13,173 bases of DNA from Flavobacteriales bacterium UBA7690 (GTDB lineage Bacteria; Bacteroidota; Bacteroidia; Flavobacteriales_F; PHOS-HE28): assembly GCA_002482775.1 (NCBI GenBank), contig DLGQ01000003.1, forward strand, positions 138-13,310, read 5' to 3'. A program made the position numbers and the translations under genes. The notes under the pieces were generated by a model, which was not told the DNA's origin, did no database searches, and worked only from the letters and a program-made list of their open reading frames with translations. How positions within the stretch are numbered: position 1 is the first letter of the stretch; each line of letters starts with the position of its first letter. Positions 1-6,850 of this stretch are shown here, piece by piece.

Positions 1-33
1 GGCGATAATGGCGATGTTACGCAGCTCGGTCAT
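1..33 (-). CDS. typA: TypA/BipA translational GTPase, N-terminal fragment
   Basis: Only the first 11 codons lie in the window, read leftward from an ATG at 33 and giving MTELRNIAIIA. This matches the start of the TypA/BipA family, where LRNIAIIAHVDHGKTTL leads into the P-loop G1 motif of the GTPase. LepA, the closest alternative, usually begins with a different peptide (KNIRNFCIIAHIDHGK). TypA/BipA is a ribosome-associated GTPase of the elongation-factor family that helps 50S assembly and stress or cold growth. The gene has a good Bacteroidota -7 box about 60 bp upstream of the ATG and is divergent from the tRNA-Arg gene. The rest of the gene lies outside the window, so the identification rests on this short but distinctive peptide. 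Confidence 0.72.
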   Translation of the reverse strand, partial: MTELRNIAIIA

Positions 34-92
34 TGGGGTCTAGGCCTATTAACCGCCCTCGCGAAGAGGCCAAGGCGGTTGCAAAAAGCCCG

Positions 93-100
93 CAAAGGTA
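93..100 (-). promoter_or_regulatory. Bacteroidota -7 box for typA
   Basis: The minus strand reads TACCTTTG, an exact match to the Bacteroidota -7 consensus TAnnTTTG. It lies 60 bp upstream of the typA ATG, so transcription would start near 86 with a leader of about 50 nt. No clear TTTG -33 element is visible. Confidence 0.55.
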
Positions 101-130
101 ACCTTTCCTCAGGGATAACCGACCCGAACC

Positions 131-138
131 TATCTTTG
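131..138 (+). promoter_or_regulatory. Bacteroidota -7 box for tRNA-Arg
   Basis: TATCTTTG is an exact TAnnTTTG match, 32 bp before the tRNA 5' end. The predicted start near 145 gives a short 5' leader for RNase P to remove. A -33 element is not obvious. The box sits back-to-back with the typA box. Confidence 0.55.
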
Positions 139-169
139 CCGCCGCTTGACCGGTCCGGTGAAGCTGATC

Positions 170-243
170 GGCCCCGTAGTTCAACTGGATAGAATGACAG
201 ATTCCGATTCTGTTGGTTGGAGGTTCGAATCCTCTCGGGGTCA
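170..243 (+). tRNA. tRNA-Arg (anticodon CCG)
   Basis: The 74-nt sequence folds into a complete cloverleaf. The acceptor arm GGCCCCG pairs with CGGGGTC (one G-U pair), with A as discriminator base. The D arm is GTTC/GAAT, the anticodon arm ACAGA/TCTGT encloses the loop TTCCGAT, and the T arm is GGAGG/CCTCT around TTCGAAT. Loop positions 34-36 are CCG, which read the arginine codon CGG. The 3' CCA is not encoded (the discriminator is followed by CCG), so the end must be added enzymatically. A hairpin terminator follows within 3 nt. Confidence 0.95.
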
Positions 244-245
244 CC

Positions 246-280
246 GAACGGCTCGTCGAAAGACGAGCCGTTCTTCTTTC
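246..280 (+). terminator. Intrinsic terminator of tRNA-Arg
   Basis: A perfect 12-bp stem (246-257 with 262-273, core CGGCTCGTC/GACGAGCCG) is closed by a GAAA tetraloop and followed by a T-rich stretch (TTCTTCTTTC). It begins 3 nt after the tRNA discriminator base, so it also defines the 3' trailer. Confidence 0.85.
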
Positions 281-343
281 AACCAGTTGCGTGTAATAGG
301 ACGCACCGCGGTAAATGCGCCTGAGCCACCGAAGGGGAGCCTG

Positions 344-1111
344 CTATTCCGGCTCGTTCCTGTTACGCCGCAGGAGAACCGCGAGATCATCCCACGTGGG
401 AAGCGCGGCGAGTACGATGAGCAGGACCGCCAAGGGGATGGTGGCTGAATACCCGAAGTATTGGAAGCCGAAGGCACCGCTAACGCCACCTAGGAAAAAG
501 CTGATGAGCAGCGTTGTAAGCGTACGCAACCGCGCCAGGTCAGCTTGCACTTTGGGCTCCCCGCTCCGCGATGGCGCGTTCCAATAGACCAACCTTCCCA
601 GTTGGATGCCCATGTCCGTGATGATACCGGTGACGTGCGTGGTGCGTATGACAGCATTGGACAATTTGGTGATCACCGCGTTCTGCAGGCCCATCAGGAA
701 ACTCAACACCAGGATGAGCAATGTGACCGCCCATGTACCCTTGAGCCCCACTTGTGCGCCGACCAGGCCGAACACAAGTAGCAAGCAGGCTTCCAATAGA
801 AGTGGCAGTGCGTACTCGCTGTGCATTCTTCGCCTACGCGAGAAGTTGATCAGGATGGCGCAGCACGTTGCACCGGTGAGGAAGGAAAGGACCGCCCCGA
901 AACCCGTAAGGAGCGTTGCCGGTTCACCCAAGGCGATACTGTCCGCCATGGATGAAACGATCCCCGTCATGTGGGAGGTATACTGCTGAACGGCCAAAAA
1001 GCCGCCCGCATTGATGGCGCCGGCCACGAAGGCCAACACATACCCTAGTTGCCGGTCCGCTTCCGCGGTCCGCCTGCGCCCGGTAAGGCTACGAGAAACC
1101 CTGCGAAGCAT
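344..1111 (-). CDS. YoaK/DUF1275 family integral membrane protein
   Basis: The product is a 255-residue polytopic membrane protein. After a basic N-terminus (residues 1-20) come hydrophobic segments near 22-42, 62-88, 100-120, 126-147, 197-217 and 221-240. Two related signatures, SHMTGIVSSMAD (46-57) and THVTGIITDMG (158-168), each sit after a helix ending in a small-residue/Asn motif. These are typical of the DUF1275 (YoaK) family and suggest an internal duplication. Members are widespread and functionally uncharacterised, probably small-molecule transporters of the inner membrane. The frame is open upstream to a GTG at 1171, but I chose the ATG at 1111. It starts a normal basic leader just before the first helix, and a -7-like box lies 24 bp upstream inside the longer frame. 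The stop is TAG, and the gene is convergent with the tRNA-Arg unit. Confidence 0.85.
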   Translation of the reverse strand: MLRRVSRSLTGRRRTAEADRQLGYVLAFVAGAINAGGFLAVQQYTSHMTGIVSSMADSIALGEPATLLTGFGAVLSFLTGATCCAILINFSRRRRMHSEYALPLLLEACLLLVFGLVGAQVGLKGTWAVTLLILVLSFLMGLQNAVITKLSNAVIRTTHVTGIITDMGIQLGRLVYWNAPSRSGEPKVQADLARLRTLTTLLISFFLGGVSGAFGFQYFGYSATIPLAVLLIVLAALPTWDDLAVLLRRNRNEPE

Positions 1112-1134
1112 GTGAGGCGCGATCCATTCCGGAG

Positions 1135-1142
1135 CAAAGGAA
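1135..1142 (-). promoter_or_regulatory. Possible -7 box for the DUF1275 gene
   Basis: The minus strand reads TTCCTTTG, one mismatch from TAnnTTTG, 24 bp upstream of the chosen ATG. Other genes in this window have the box at 20-29 bp. The same octamer precedes the TIGR00266 gene at almost the same distance. Confidence 0.35.
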
Positions 1143-1261
1143 AGGATGTTATTGCAGGGGGGCGAAAGCACCTGTTCGGATCAGCAATGCGCGTTGGTCG
1201 CCACCGGTCGATGCGGCGGTCCATCATATGATCAGGACACTGCGACCATTCACGGGATGAT

Positions 1262-1642
1262 ATGGACCTTCGCAGCATGCGCATCGACAAGTTCCTCTGG
1301 TGCATCCGCCTTTTCAAGACCCGCAGCCTTGCCACGGATGCCGTGAAGCGCGAACAGGTGAAGCTCGGCGATCGCATCGTGAAAGCCTCCGCGGAAGTGA
1401 AGCCCGGTGAGGTCTTCGCCGTGCGCGACCCACCGATCTGGCGCAGTTGGGTGATCACAGCGATACCTGCATCGCGCGTTGGAGCGAAGTTGGTTCCAGG
1501 CTTGATCGAGGAACGCACCTCCTTCGAGGATCTCCAGAAGCTGGAATTGACGCGACTGGCGAAAGCCGAGCATCGCGATCCCGGGGAAGGCCGCCCCACG
1601 AAGCGCGACCGGCGCGATATGGACCGCTTCACAACGGACTGA
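1262..1642 (+). CDS. hslR: Hsp15-like S4-domain RNA-binding protein
   Basis: The 126-residue protein contains an S4 RNA-binding domain (about residues 6-53), with the family start MRIDKFLWCIRLFKTRSLA at residues 6-24 and the GDR turn in the middle. It ends in the basic tail RPTKRDRRDMDRF (111-123), which mirrors the C-terminus of E. coli Hsp15. Hsp15 binds free 50S subunits carrying nascent peptidyl-tRNA and helps recycle stalled ribosomes. The ATG at 1262 gives a five-residue extension (MDLRS), and the ATG at 1277 (residue 6) is an equally plausible start because homology begins there. The gene is divergent from the DUF1275 gene. I see no clear -7 box in front of it. The family assignment is secure, while the exact cellular role is inferred from E. 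coli. Confidence 0.88.
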   Translation: MDLRSMRIDKFLWCIRLFKTRSLATDAVKREQVKLGDRIVKASAEVKPGEVFAVRDPPIWRSWVITAIPASRVGAKLVPGLIEERTSFEDLQKLELTRLAKAEHRDPGEGRPTKRDRRDMDRFTTD

Positions 1643-1689
1643 ACCGTCCATCACCCGCTTAACACTTCTTCGCTTTCCTTAACGCACTT

Positions 1690-1734
1690 GGCGCTGGATG
1701 CCGGAATAGTTTCGGGCATCCAACCACTAGCGCC
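1690..1734 (+). promoter_or_regulatory. Palindromic promoter/operator candidate before the PDZ gene
   Basis: TGGATGCC (1695-1702) and GGCATCCA (1715-1722) form a perfect 8-bp inverted repeat, continued inward by GAA/TTC after a G-G mismatch. The centre, TAGTTTCG (1707-1714), is a one-mismatch TAnnTTTG -7 box 21 bp before the ATG. An outer pair, GGCGCT (1690-1695) with AGCGCC (1729-1734), ends exactly at the start codon. It could be an operator over the promoter, or an RNA hairpin in read-through transcripts from the upstream gene. There is no T tract, which argues against a simple terminator. Confidence 0.4.
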
Positions 1735-3243
1735 ATGTACAAGACATTCCTCTTCATGCCACTGGCCGCCGTGTTCCAAGGGGGCACCGCGCCGCAAGCG
1801 ATCGCACAGGAACAGGAGAAGGACCGTAAGGTGCGGATCGAGATCGTGACCACCGAGAACGGTGAGACCAAACGCGTGACCCGCGAATTCGATGCGGCGA
1901 ACGAGGCCGAGATGGAAGACGCCATGCGCGAGCTCGGCATCTTGGACCACCTCACACTTAGTGGCGACGACCGGAACATGGAGATCGACATCCGCCGCTT
2001 CGGTGGACCGAATGGCGAGGATGCGATGAACCTGATGCTCGCTCCGTTCCCACCGAATGCTCCAGATGCGCCGATGCCACACCTGCCGCCGACGTGCGAA
2101 CCGAAGGGCTACCTCGGCGTTTCCAGCTCGTCGCTCTCCGCAGAACAAGCGAAGACGAGCAAAGCACCCGGTGGCAAAGGCGCTTACGTTACCGAAGTGA
2201 TCGATGACACACCGGCCGCCAAGCTGGGGTTGAAAGAAGGTGATGTGATCGTGCAAGTGGATGGCAAGGCGGTGAACGATCCGGGGATGTTGAGCGAAGC
2301 CATCGGTGATCACGAACCCGGCTCCACCGTGAACGTGACCTGGTACCGCGCTGGCAAGAAGATGAACGGCAAGGCGGAACTCGCAGAGTCGAAGTCCTAT
2401 TCCTATAGCTACAGTTTCGACAGCGACCACGGCGGTGAGGGTTGGGACTGGGAGAACTACTACGGCGACGCTGCCGACATGGAGCCACGCGCTTTCTTGG
2501 GCGTAACACCCGGTGAAGGCGAAGGATCCGGGGCGCACGTAGGAAGTGTGGAAGAGGAAAGTGCAGCGGCCACGATGGGTATCCAGAAAGGCGATGTGAT
2601 CACCCGCGTGAACGACGTGACCATCGCGGATTTCGAGGCGTTGTCCAAGACCATTCGCAGCATGGAGCCCGGTGATGCGGCAGCCGTTACCGTGAAGCGC
2701 GATGGCAAGGACATCGTGTTGAACGGCAACCTCGGCGAGCGCGACCTGGACCACGTGATCACCATCAACCCCTCGCGTGAGTTCCGCTTTGAAGGACTAG
2801 CGCCGGAGGATCGCGAAGAACTGGAACGTAGCATGGAAGAACTGCGGAGCGAGATGGATCAGCTCCGTCGCGACCTGGGCAAGGACTTGCGCGTGGAAAC
2901 CCGCATCCGAATCGAACGCAAACCACTTTCTCCGGAAGAAAAAGACCTGCTGAAGAACAAAGGCGTGAGTTCGCTGGACAACGAGTTGAAGCTCGGCGAC
3001 ATGCGCGTGTTCCCAAACCCGAGCAACGGCTTCTTCCGCATCCACTTCGATGTGGCCGAGAAAGGCGACCTCTTTGTGAACGTCCACGACGCCAAGGGCG
3101 AGAAGGTGTACGAAGAACGGATCTCCGGGTTCAAAGGGCGGTACGAACGCACGTTGGACCTGACCGATAAAGCAACCGGCACCTACTACCTCGTGGTGGA
3201 ACAAGGCGGGAAGTCGGTGGCGGAAAAGCTGGTGAAGGACTGA
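1735..3243 (+). CDS. Secreted tandem-PDZ protein with type IX sorting domain
   Basis: The 502-residue protein has a signal peptide at about 1-24 (hydrophobic core FLFMPLAAVF, cleavage near AIA-Q). A charged region (30-90) and a proline-rich linker (about 103-120) follow. PDZ 1 is at about 124-217 (YLGV then GLKEGDVIVQVDG) and PDZ 2 at about 253-332 (FLGV then GIQKGDVITRVN). Next is a likely coiled coil (355-385), rich in Glu, Arg and Leu with Arg/Asp. A type A Por sorting domain occupies about 423-502, with VFPNPSNG, TGTYYLVVE and the terminal KLVKD. No protease domain is visible, so this is not an HtrA or a C-terminal processing protease. The expected location is the outer surface or medium, exported by Sec and then the type IX system. 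Its function is unknown, and PDZ domains suggest peptide binding or scaffolding. A palindromic promoter candidate precedes it and a strong terminator follows. Confidence 0.85.
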   Translation: MYKTFLFMPLAAVFQGGTAPQAIAQEQEKDRKVRIEIVTTENGETKRVTREFDAANEAEMEDAMRELGILDHLTLSGDDRNMEIDIRRFGGPNGEDAMNLMLAPFPPNAPDAPMPHLPPTCEPKGYLGVSSSSLSAEQAKTSKAPGGKGAYVTEVIDDTPAAKLGLKEGDVIVQVDGKAVNDPGMLSEAIGDHEPGSTVNVTWYRAGKKMNGKAELAESKSYSYSYSFDSDHGGEGWDWENYYGDAADMEPRAFLGVTPGEGEGSGAHVGSVEEESAAATMGIQKGDVITRVNDVTIADFEALSKTIRSMEPGDAAAVTVKRDGKDIVLNGNLGERDLDHVITINPSREFRFEGLAPEDREELERSMEELRSEMDQLRRDLGKDLRVETRIRIERKPLSPEEKDLLKNKGVSSLDNELKLGDMRVFPNPSNGFFRIHFDVAEKGDLFVNVHDAKGEKVYEERISGFKGRYERTLDLTDKATGTYYLVVEQGGKSVAEKLVKD

Positions 3244-3256
3244 CCGACGATGGTGA

Positions 3257-3303
3257 AAGGAGTGCGTTGAGCGGTGATCGCTCGGCGCACTCCTTCTCTT
3301 TTC
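3257..3303 (+). terminator. Strong intrinsic terminator after the PDZ gene
   Basis: A 17-bp stem (3257-3273 with 3279-3295, containing AAGGAGTGCG/CGCACTCCTT and two G-T pairs) has a 5-nt loop GTGAT and is followed by CTCTTTTC. It starts 13 nt after the stop codon and isolates the PDZ gene from the holin-like gene. Confidence 0.85.
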
Positions 3304-3319
3304 ACACCTTTACGTCGCC

Positions 3320-3694
3320 ATGAACATCCTCATCCGCCTGATCATCTCGGCCATCGCCGTGCTGGTCACCGATCTGTTGCTGCCCGGTGTCACCATCAGC
3401 GACATGAACACCACCAACGGCTTGCTTACCGCTTTGTTGGTGGCTGCTGTGCTCGGCCTGCTCAACGCGCTGCTGAAACCGATCCTCATCCTCCTCACCC
3501 TGCCCGTCACGTTGGTCACGCTGGGGTTGTTCTTATTGGTGATCAACGCGGTGATCGTGTTGATCGCAGCCCGTCTGGTCAACGGCTTCACGGTGGACAG
3601 CTTCTGGTGGGCGCTCGGTTTCAGCCTGTTGCTCTCGTTGGTCACAAGCATCCTCAGCTCGTTCGACAAGAGCGGGAAACGGAGGGAAGAGTGA
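3320..3694 (+). CDS. Phage holin family 4 / YvlD-like membrane protein
   Basis: This small protein of 124 residues is almost entirely hydrophobic, with about four membrane segments (near 3-22, 34-51, 54-82 and 93-113) and a short charged tail (SFDKSGKRREE). The pattern NALLKPILILLTLPVTLVTLGLF split around residues 49-71, followed by a conserved Asn (VINAV) and GF-V-F before the last helix, is characteristic of Pfam Phage_holin_4_2 (YvlD family). Despite the name, chromosomal members are not linked to phage lysis, and nothing phage-like lies nearby. Some Firmicute relatives belong to cell-envelope stress regulons, but no such link can be shown here. The ATG at 3320 directly precedes the first helix. 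The gene lies 16 nt after the preceding terminator tail, and I could not identify its own -7 box. Confidence 0.82.
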   Translation: MNILIRLIISAIAVLVTDLLLPGVTISDMNTTNGLLTALLVAAVLGLLNALLKPILILLTLPVTLVTLGLFLLVINAVIVLIAARLVNGFTVDSFWWALGFSLLLSLVTSILSSFDKSGKRREE

Positions 3695-3705
3695 AGTGAT
3701 CAGCG

Positions 3706-3773
3706 GCGAGTGCTTAGCGGCAAGTTGGCAGTGAATGCCTTGGCCAACTTGCCGCTAGCCGCTTAAGACTCGC
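3706..3773. repeat. Long imperfect inverted repeat between convergent genes
   Basis: AGCGGCAAGTTGGC (3716-3729) and GCCAACTTGCCGCT (3743-3756) form a perfect 14-bp inverted repeat with a 13-nt loop. An outer stem pairs GCGAGT with ACTCGC (3706-3711/3768-3773) and CTT with AAG (3713-3715/3765-3767), leaving an 8-nt bulge on the right. It lies 12 nt after the holin-like stop and 8 nt from the stop of the convergent TIGR00266 gene. It may serve as a bidirectional terminator. Weak T tracts on both sides leave open a dispersed palindromic repeat. Confidence 0.65.
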
Positions 3774-3780
3774 TAACTTC

Positions 3781-4581
3781 CTAGTTATCACCGTCCAGCA
3801 ATCGGCCTAGACCGCCGAGCAGGCTTCCCTCCTCTTTACCCCGGCCACCGGCCTTCGGCGATGCAGCGATGATATTGTCAGCAAGACGGCTGAACGGCAG
3901 GCTTTGGATCCACACGTGACCGGGGCCGCGCAGCTGTGCGAAGAACAACCCTTCACCGCCGAACAACGTGTTCTTGATGCCCCCGACGAACTGGATGTCG
4001 TAGTCCACGGTCTGGGTCATGGCTACCAAACAACCGGTATCCACACGCAGCATCTCACCTGGTGCTAGTTCGCGTTGGACCGTGGTACCACCGGCGTGGA
4101 TGTAAACCTGCCCATCGCCTTCCAGCTTCTGCATGATGAAACCTTCGCCACCGAACAGGCCTGCGCCCAAACGCTTCTGGAACGCGATGCCGATGCTGAC
4201 GCCTTTCGCCGCAGCAAGGAAACTATCCTTCTGGCAGATCAACTTGCCGTTGTAGTTCAAGAGGTCCAGGGGCATGATCTTACCGGGGTATGCTGCCGCG
4301 AACCACACCGTGCGCCGTACGCCGGAGATGTTCGTGTACGTGGTCATGAACAAGCTTTCCCCCGTGAGCACACGTTTGCCCGCGCTGAACATCTTGTCCA
4401 TGAAACTCTGCTCCTTTCCATCGCCGCTTCCGAAGATGGTCTTCATCTCTATGCCCTCGTCCATCATCATCATGGTACCGGCTTCGGCGACGACGGTCTC
4501 CATGGGATCGAGGGTGATCTCTACACATTGCATATCGTCACCTACGATGCGGTGATCGAGTTCGTGGGCGGTGCGGCTCAT
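3781..4581 (-). CDS. TIGR00266 / AIM24 family protein
   Basis: The 266-residue product belongs to the TIGR00266 family (DUF124, AIM24-like), which folds as a beta-rich trimeric barrel. Diagnostic features are the early VVAEAGTMMMMDEG (31-43), the central GESLFMTTYTN (74-84), two glycine-rich loops GLFGGEGF (141-148) and LFGGEGLFF (206-214), and the near-terminal GPGHVWIQSLP (219-229). The extreme C-terminus is a glycine-rich, low-complexity tail. It has no signal peptide, so it is probably cytoplasmic. The biochemical role of the family is unknown. Eukaryotic AIM24 is a mitochondrial inner-membrane organising protein, and bacterial members are often called tellurium-resistance-like without proof. 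The frame is open to a TTG at 4617, but the ATG at 4581 gives the normal family start and lies 23 bp from a -7-like box. It is divergent from the E1 dehydrogenase gene. Confidence 0.87.
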   Translation of the reverse strand: MSRTAHELDHRIVGDDMQCVEITLDPMETVVAEAGTMMMMDEGIEMKTIFGSGDGKEQSFMDKMFSAGKRVLTGESLFMTTYTNISGVRRTVWFAAAYPGKIMPLDLLNYNGKLICQKDSFLAAAKGVSIGIAFQKRLGAGLFGGEGFIMQKLEGDGQVYIHAGGTTVQRELAPGEMLRVDTGCLVAMTQTVDYDIQFVGGIKNTLFGGEGLFFAQLRGPGHVWIQSLPFSRLADNIIAASPKAGGRGKEEGSLLGGLGRLLDGDN

Positions 4582-4603
4582 GGTCCTTTGGGAGTATGTG
4601 CTG

Positions 4604-4611
4604 CAAAGGAA
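4604..4611 (-). promoter_or_regulatory. Possible -7 box for the TIGR00266 gene
   Basis: The minus strand reads TTCCTTTG (within TATTCCTTTG), one mismatch from TAnnTTTG, 23 bp upstream of the ATG. The same octamer lies 24 bp before the DUF1275 gene. Confidence 0.38.
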
Positions 4612-4711
4612 TAGCAAGCTCCATCACTTCCATTTGGGATCCGGACGATAAGCGCTCGCGTTGCGGCAGCGGTCACCGGATCGGATGGACGGAGCTCTCC
4701 GGCAGGCACCT

Positions 4712-4719
4712 TACCTTGC
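4712..4719 (+). promoter_or_regulatory. Possible -7 box for the E1 dehydrogenase unit
   Basis: TACCTTGC is a shortened variant of TAnnTTTG ending 26 bp before the ATG at 4745, which fits the spacing seen for other genes here. The match is imperfect and is supported mainly by position. Confidence 0.3.
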
Positions 4720-4744
4720 CCCACGTTTCCAAGTCATCCGCCGC

Positions 4745-6847
4745 ATGTCGCTCGCCGCCTTCAAGAAAGACGTCCTCTCCGCCCGCATCCCGGACCAAGA
4801 AACCTTGCTCAAGGCATGGGACCTGATGTGTACGGCCAAGGCGATGACGGAGCTTTACGAGGAGAACTTCAAGCTCACTAGCAAGTACGTACACGCGACG
4901 AGCCGCGGTCACGAAGCGATCCAACTCGCCCTCGGACTTCAGTTGAAGCCACAGGACTTCGTGGCGCCGTACTACCGCGACGATAGCATCCTGCTCGGTA
5001 TCGGCATGCAGCCGTACGAATTGATGTTGCAGCTGCTGGCCAAACGCGATGATCCGTTCAGCGGAGGAAGAACCTACTACGGCCACCCGAGCCTGAAGCG
5101 CGAAGGCATGCCTACGATCCCGCACCAGAGCAGTGCTACGGGTATGCAGGCGATCCCGACAACAGGCATAGCATTGGGGTTGTGGTACAAGGAACAGGCG
5201 GGCATCGCGCACACAATTGCCGGTGAAGCGCCCATCGTGGTCTGCTCACTTGGCGATGCCTCCATCACCGAAGGCGAAGTGGCCGAAGCGTTCCAGATGG
5301 CGGTGCTGAAGAAGTTGCCGATCATTTACCTGGTGCAGGACAACGAATGGGACATCAGCGCGAGTGCCGATGAGATCCGTGCGGGTGATGCGAGCGACTA
5401 TGCGAAAGGCTTCAAGGGACTCGAGGTGCGACAGGTGGATGGCTCCGACTTCCTCGCCTGCCATGCGGCGTTGCACGAAGTGATCGCAACGGTGCGGAAG
5501 GAACGTCGTCCGTTCCTGATCCACGCGAAAGTGCCGCTGCTGAACCACCACACCAGCGGCGTGCGCATGGAGTTCTACCGCACACCGGAGAACCTCGCCG
5601 AACACCGCAAGCGCGATCCATTCCCACGCTTCCTGCAACAGCTGCTGGATCTGCGCCTACAGTTGGATGGCTTGAAACAGATCGAGCAGAAAGCCGTGGC
5701 CCGTGTGAAAGCGGACTTCGAGAAAGCTTGTGCCGCCGAGGATCCCACGCCCGAGGATCTGACCACGCACATGTTCGCACCCACGCCGATCACCGAAGAG
5801 AAAGGTGAACGGGCACCTGCCGATCGCGAACCGACGGTGATGGTGGATAGCGCACTTTTCGCGATCCGGGAATTGATGCAAGAGGATCCCCGCTGCTTGC
5901 TGTACGGGCAGGACGTGGGTGCACGCCTCGGTGGTGTCTTCCGCGAAGCGGCCACATTAGCGCGCGATTTCGGCGGTCATCGGGTATTCAACACACCGAT
6001 CCAGGAAGCCTTCATCATCGGTAGCACCGTGGGCATGAGCGCCGCCGGGCTGAAGCCGATCGTGGAGGTACAGTTCGCCGATTACATCTGGCCGGGTTTG
6101 AACCAGCTCTTCACCGAAGTGGCGCGAAGCTGCTACCTCACCGTGGGGAAATTCCCGGTCAGTTGCATCCTTCGCGTACCCATCGGGGCCTACGGAAGTG
6201 GTGGTCCTTACCACAGCAGCAGTGTGGAAAGCGTGTTGTGCAACATCAAGGGGATCAAGATCGCGTACCCCAGCACCGGAGCGGACCTGAAAGGCTTGAT
6301 GAAAGCGGCCTACTACGATCCGAACCCCGTGGTGATGCTGGAGCACAAAGGCCTCTACTGGAGCAAGATCAAAGGCACCGAGGACGCGAAGACCATCGAA
6401 CCTTCCGCCGATTACGTGATCCCGTTCGGCAAGGCACGCATCGTGCAAGAAGCGGAGCAAGCGCGCATGGACAAAGGCGAAGCGGCCGTGGTGGTCACCT
6501 ACGGCATGGGCGTGTATTGGGCCAAGGCCGCCGCGAAGAATTTCCCGGGCCGCATCACCATCATCGATCTGCGCACCCTGGTGCCGTTGGATGAAGAGAC
6601 CGTGATGAACGCCGCGCGCCAACACGGACGCTGCCTTGTCCTCACCGAAGAACAGCTGACCAACTCGTTCGCACAAGCACTTGCATCGCGCATTGGCGAT
6701 GTGTGTTTCGAGCAGCTCGATGCGCCGGTGCGTACACTGGGTTCCGTGGATATGCCGGCTATCCCGCTGAACAGCACCCTGGAAGCCGCGATGATCCCGA
6801 ACGCGGAGAAGGTGGCTACGGCCATTGAACAACTCCTCGCCTACTGA
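4745..6847 (+). CDS. Fused 2-oxoacid dehydrogenase E1 alpha/beta (ThDP-dependent)
   Basis: This 700-residue single chain carries both halves of a branched-chain-type E1. The alpha half (about 20-300) has YRDD (77-80), a ThDP-motif region starting GDASITEGEVAEAF (170-183) and ending QDNEW (198-202), and the loop NHHTSG (267-272) followed by EHRKRDPFPRF as in BCKDH E1 alpha. The beta half (about 363-690) has YGQDVG (387-392), NTPIQEAFIIG (416-426) with the ThDP-contacting Glu421, GAYGSGGPYHSSS (481-493) and the C-terminal transketolase fold. It would decarboxylate a 2-oxoacid and acylate the lipoyl group of an E2. Fused forms are common in Bacteroidota, and the substrate (branched-chain or pyruvate) cannot be settled here. 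No E2 or E3 gene is adjacent. I chose the ATG at 4745 because the 28-codon upstream extension looks non-conserved and contains the probable -7 box. Confidence 0.9.
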   Translation: MSLAAFKKDVLSARIPDQETLLKAWDLMCTAKAMTELYEENFKLTSKYVHATSRGHEAIQLALGLQLKPQDFVAPYYRDDSILLGIGMQPYELMLQLLAKRDDPFSGGRTYYGHPSLKREGMPTIPHQSSATGMQAIPTTGIALGLWYKEQAGIAHTIAGEAPIVVCSLGDASITEGEVAEAFQMAVLKKLPIIYLVQDNEWDISASADEIRAGDASDYAKGFKGLEVRQVDGSDFLACHAALHEVIATVRKERRPFLIHAKVPLLNHHTSGVRMEFYRTPENLAEHRKRDPFPRFLQQLLDLRLQLDGLKQIEQKAVARVKADFEKACAAEDPTPEDLTTHMFAPTPITEEKGERAPADREPTVMVDSALFAIRELMQEDPRCLLYGQDVGARLGGVFREAATLARDFGGHRVFNTPIQEAFIIGSTVGMSAAGLKPIVEVQFADYIWPGLNQLFTEVARSCYLTVGKFPVSCILRVPIGAYGSGGPYHSSSVESVLCNIKGIKIAYPSTGADLKGLMKAAYYDPNPVVMLEHKGLYWSKIKGTEDAKTIEPSADYVIPFGKARIVQEAEQARMDKGEAAVVVTYGMGVYWAKAAAKNFPGRITIIDLRTLVPLDEETVMNAARQHGRCLVLTEEQLTNSFAQALASRIGDVCFEQLDAPVRTLGSVDMPAIPLNSTLEAAMIPNAEKVATAIEQLLAY

Positions 6848-6850
6848 CCC

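Noticed and set aside
17..244. 75-residue frame on the minus strand over the tRNA-Arg region
   Set aside because: Its start (MTPRGFEPPTNRI) is the usual translation of an antisense tRNA T-arm and anticodon arm, so it is an artefact of the tRNA gene.
1651..2754. 367-residue frame opposite the PDZ gene
   Set aside because: It is rich in His, Val and Arg, has no recognisable domain, and the plus-strand frame has clear PDZ and sorting domains.
3320..3694. A phage lysis module suggested by the holin-like protein
   Set aside because: No endolysin, portal, integrase or other phage gene is nearby, and chromosomal members of this family are common in non-phage contexts.
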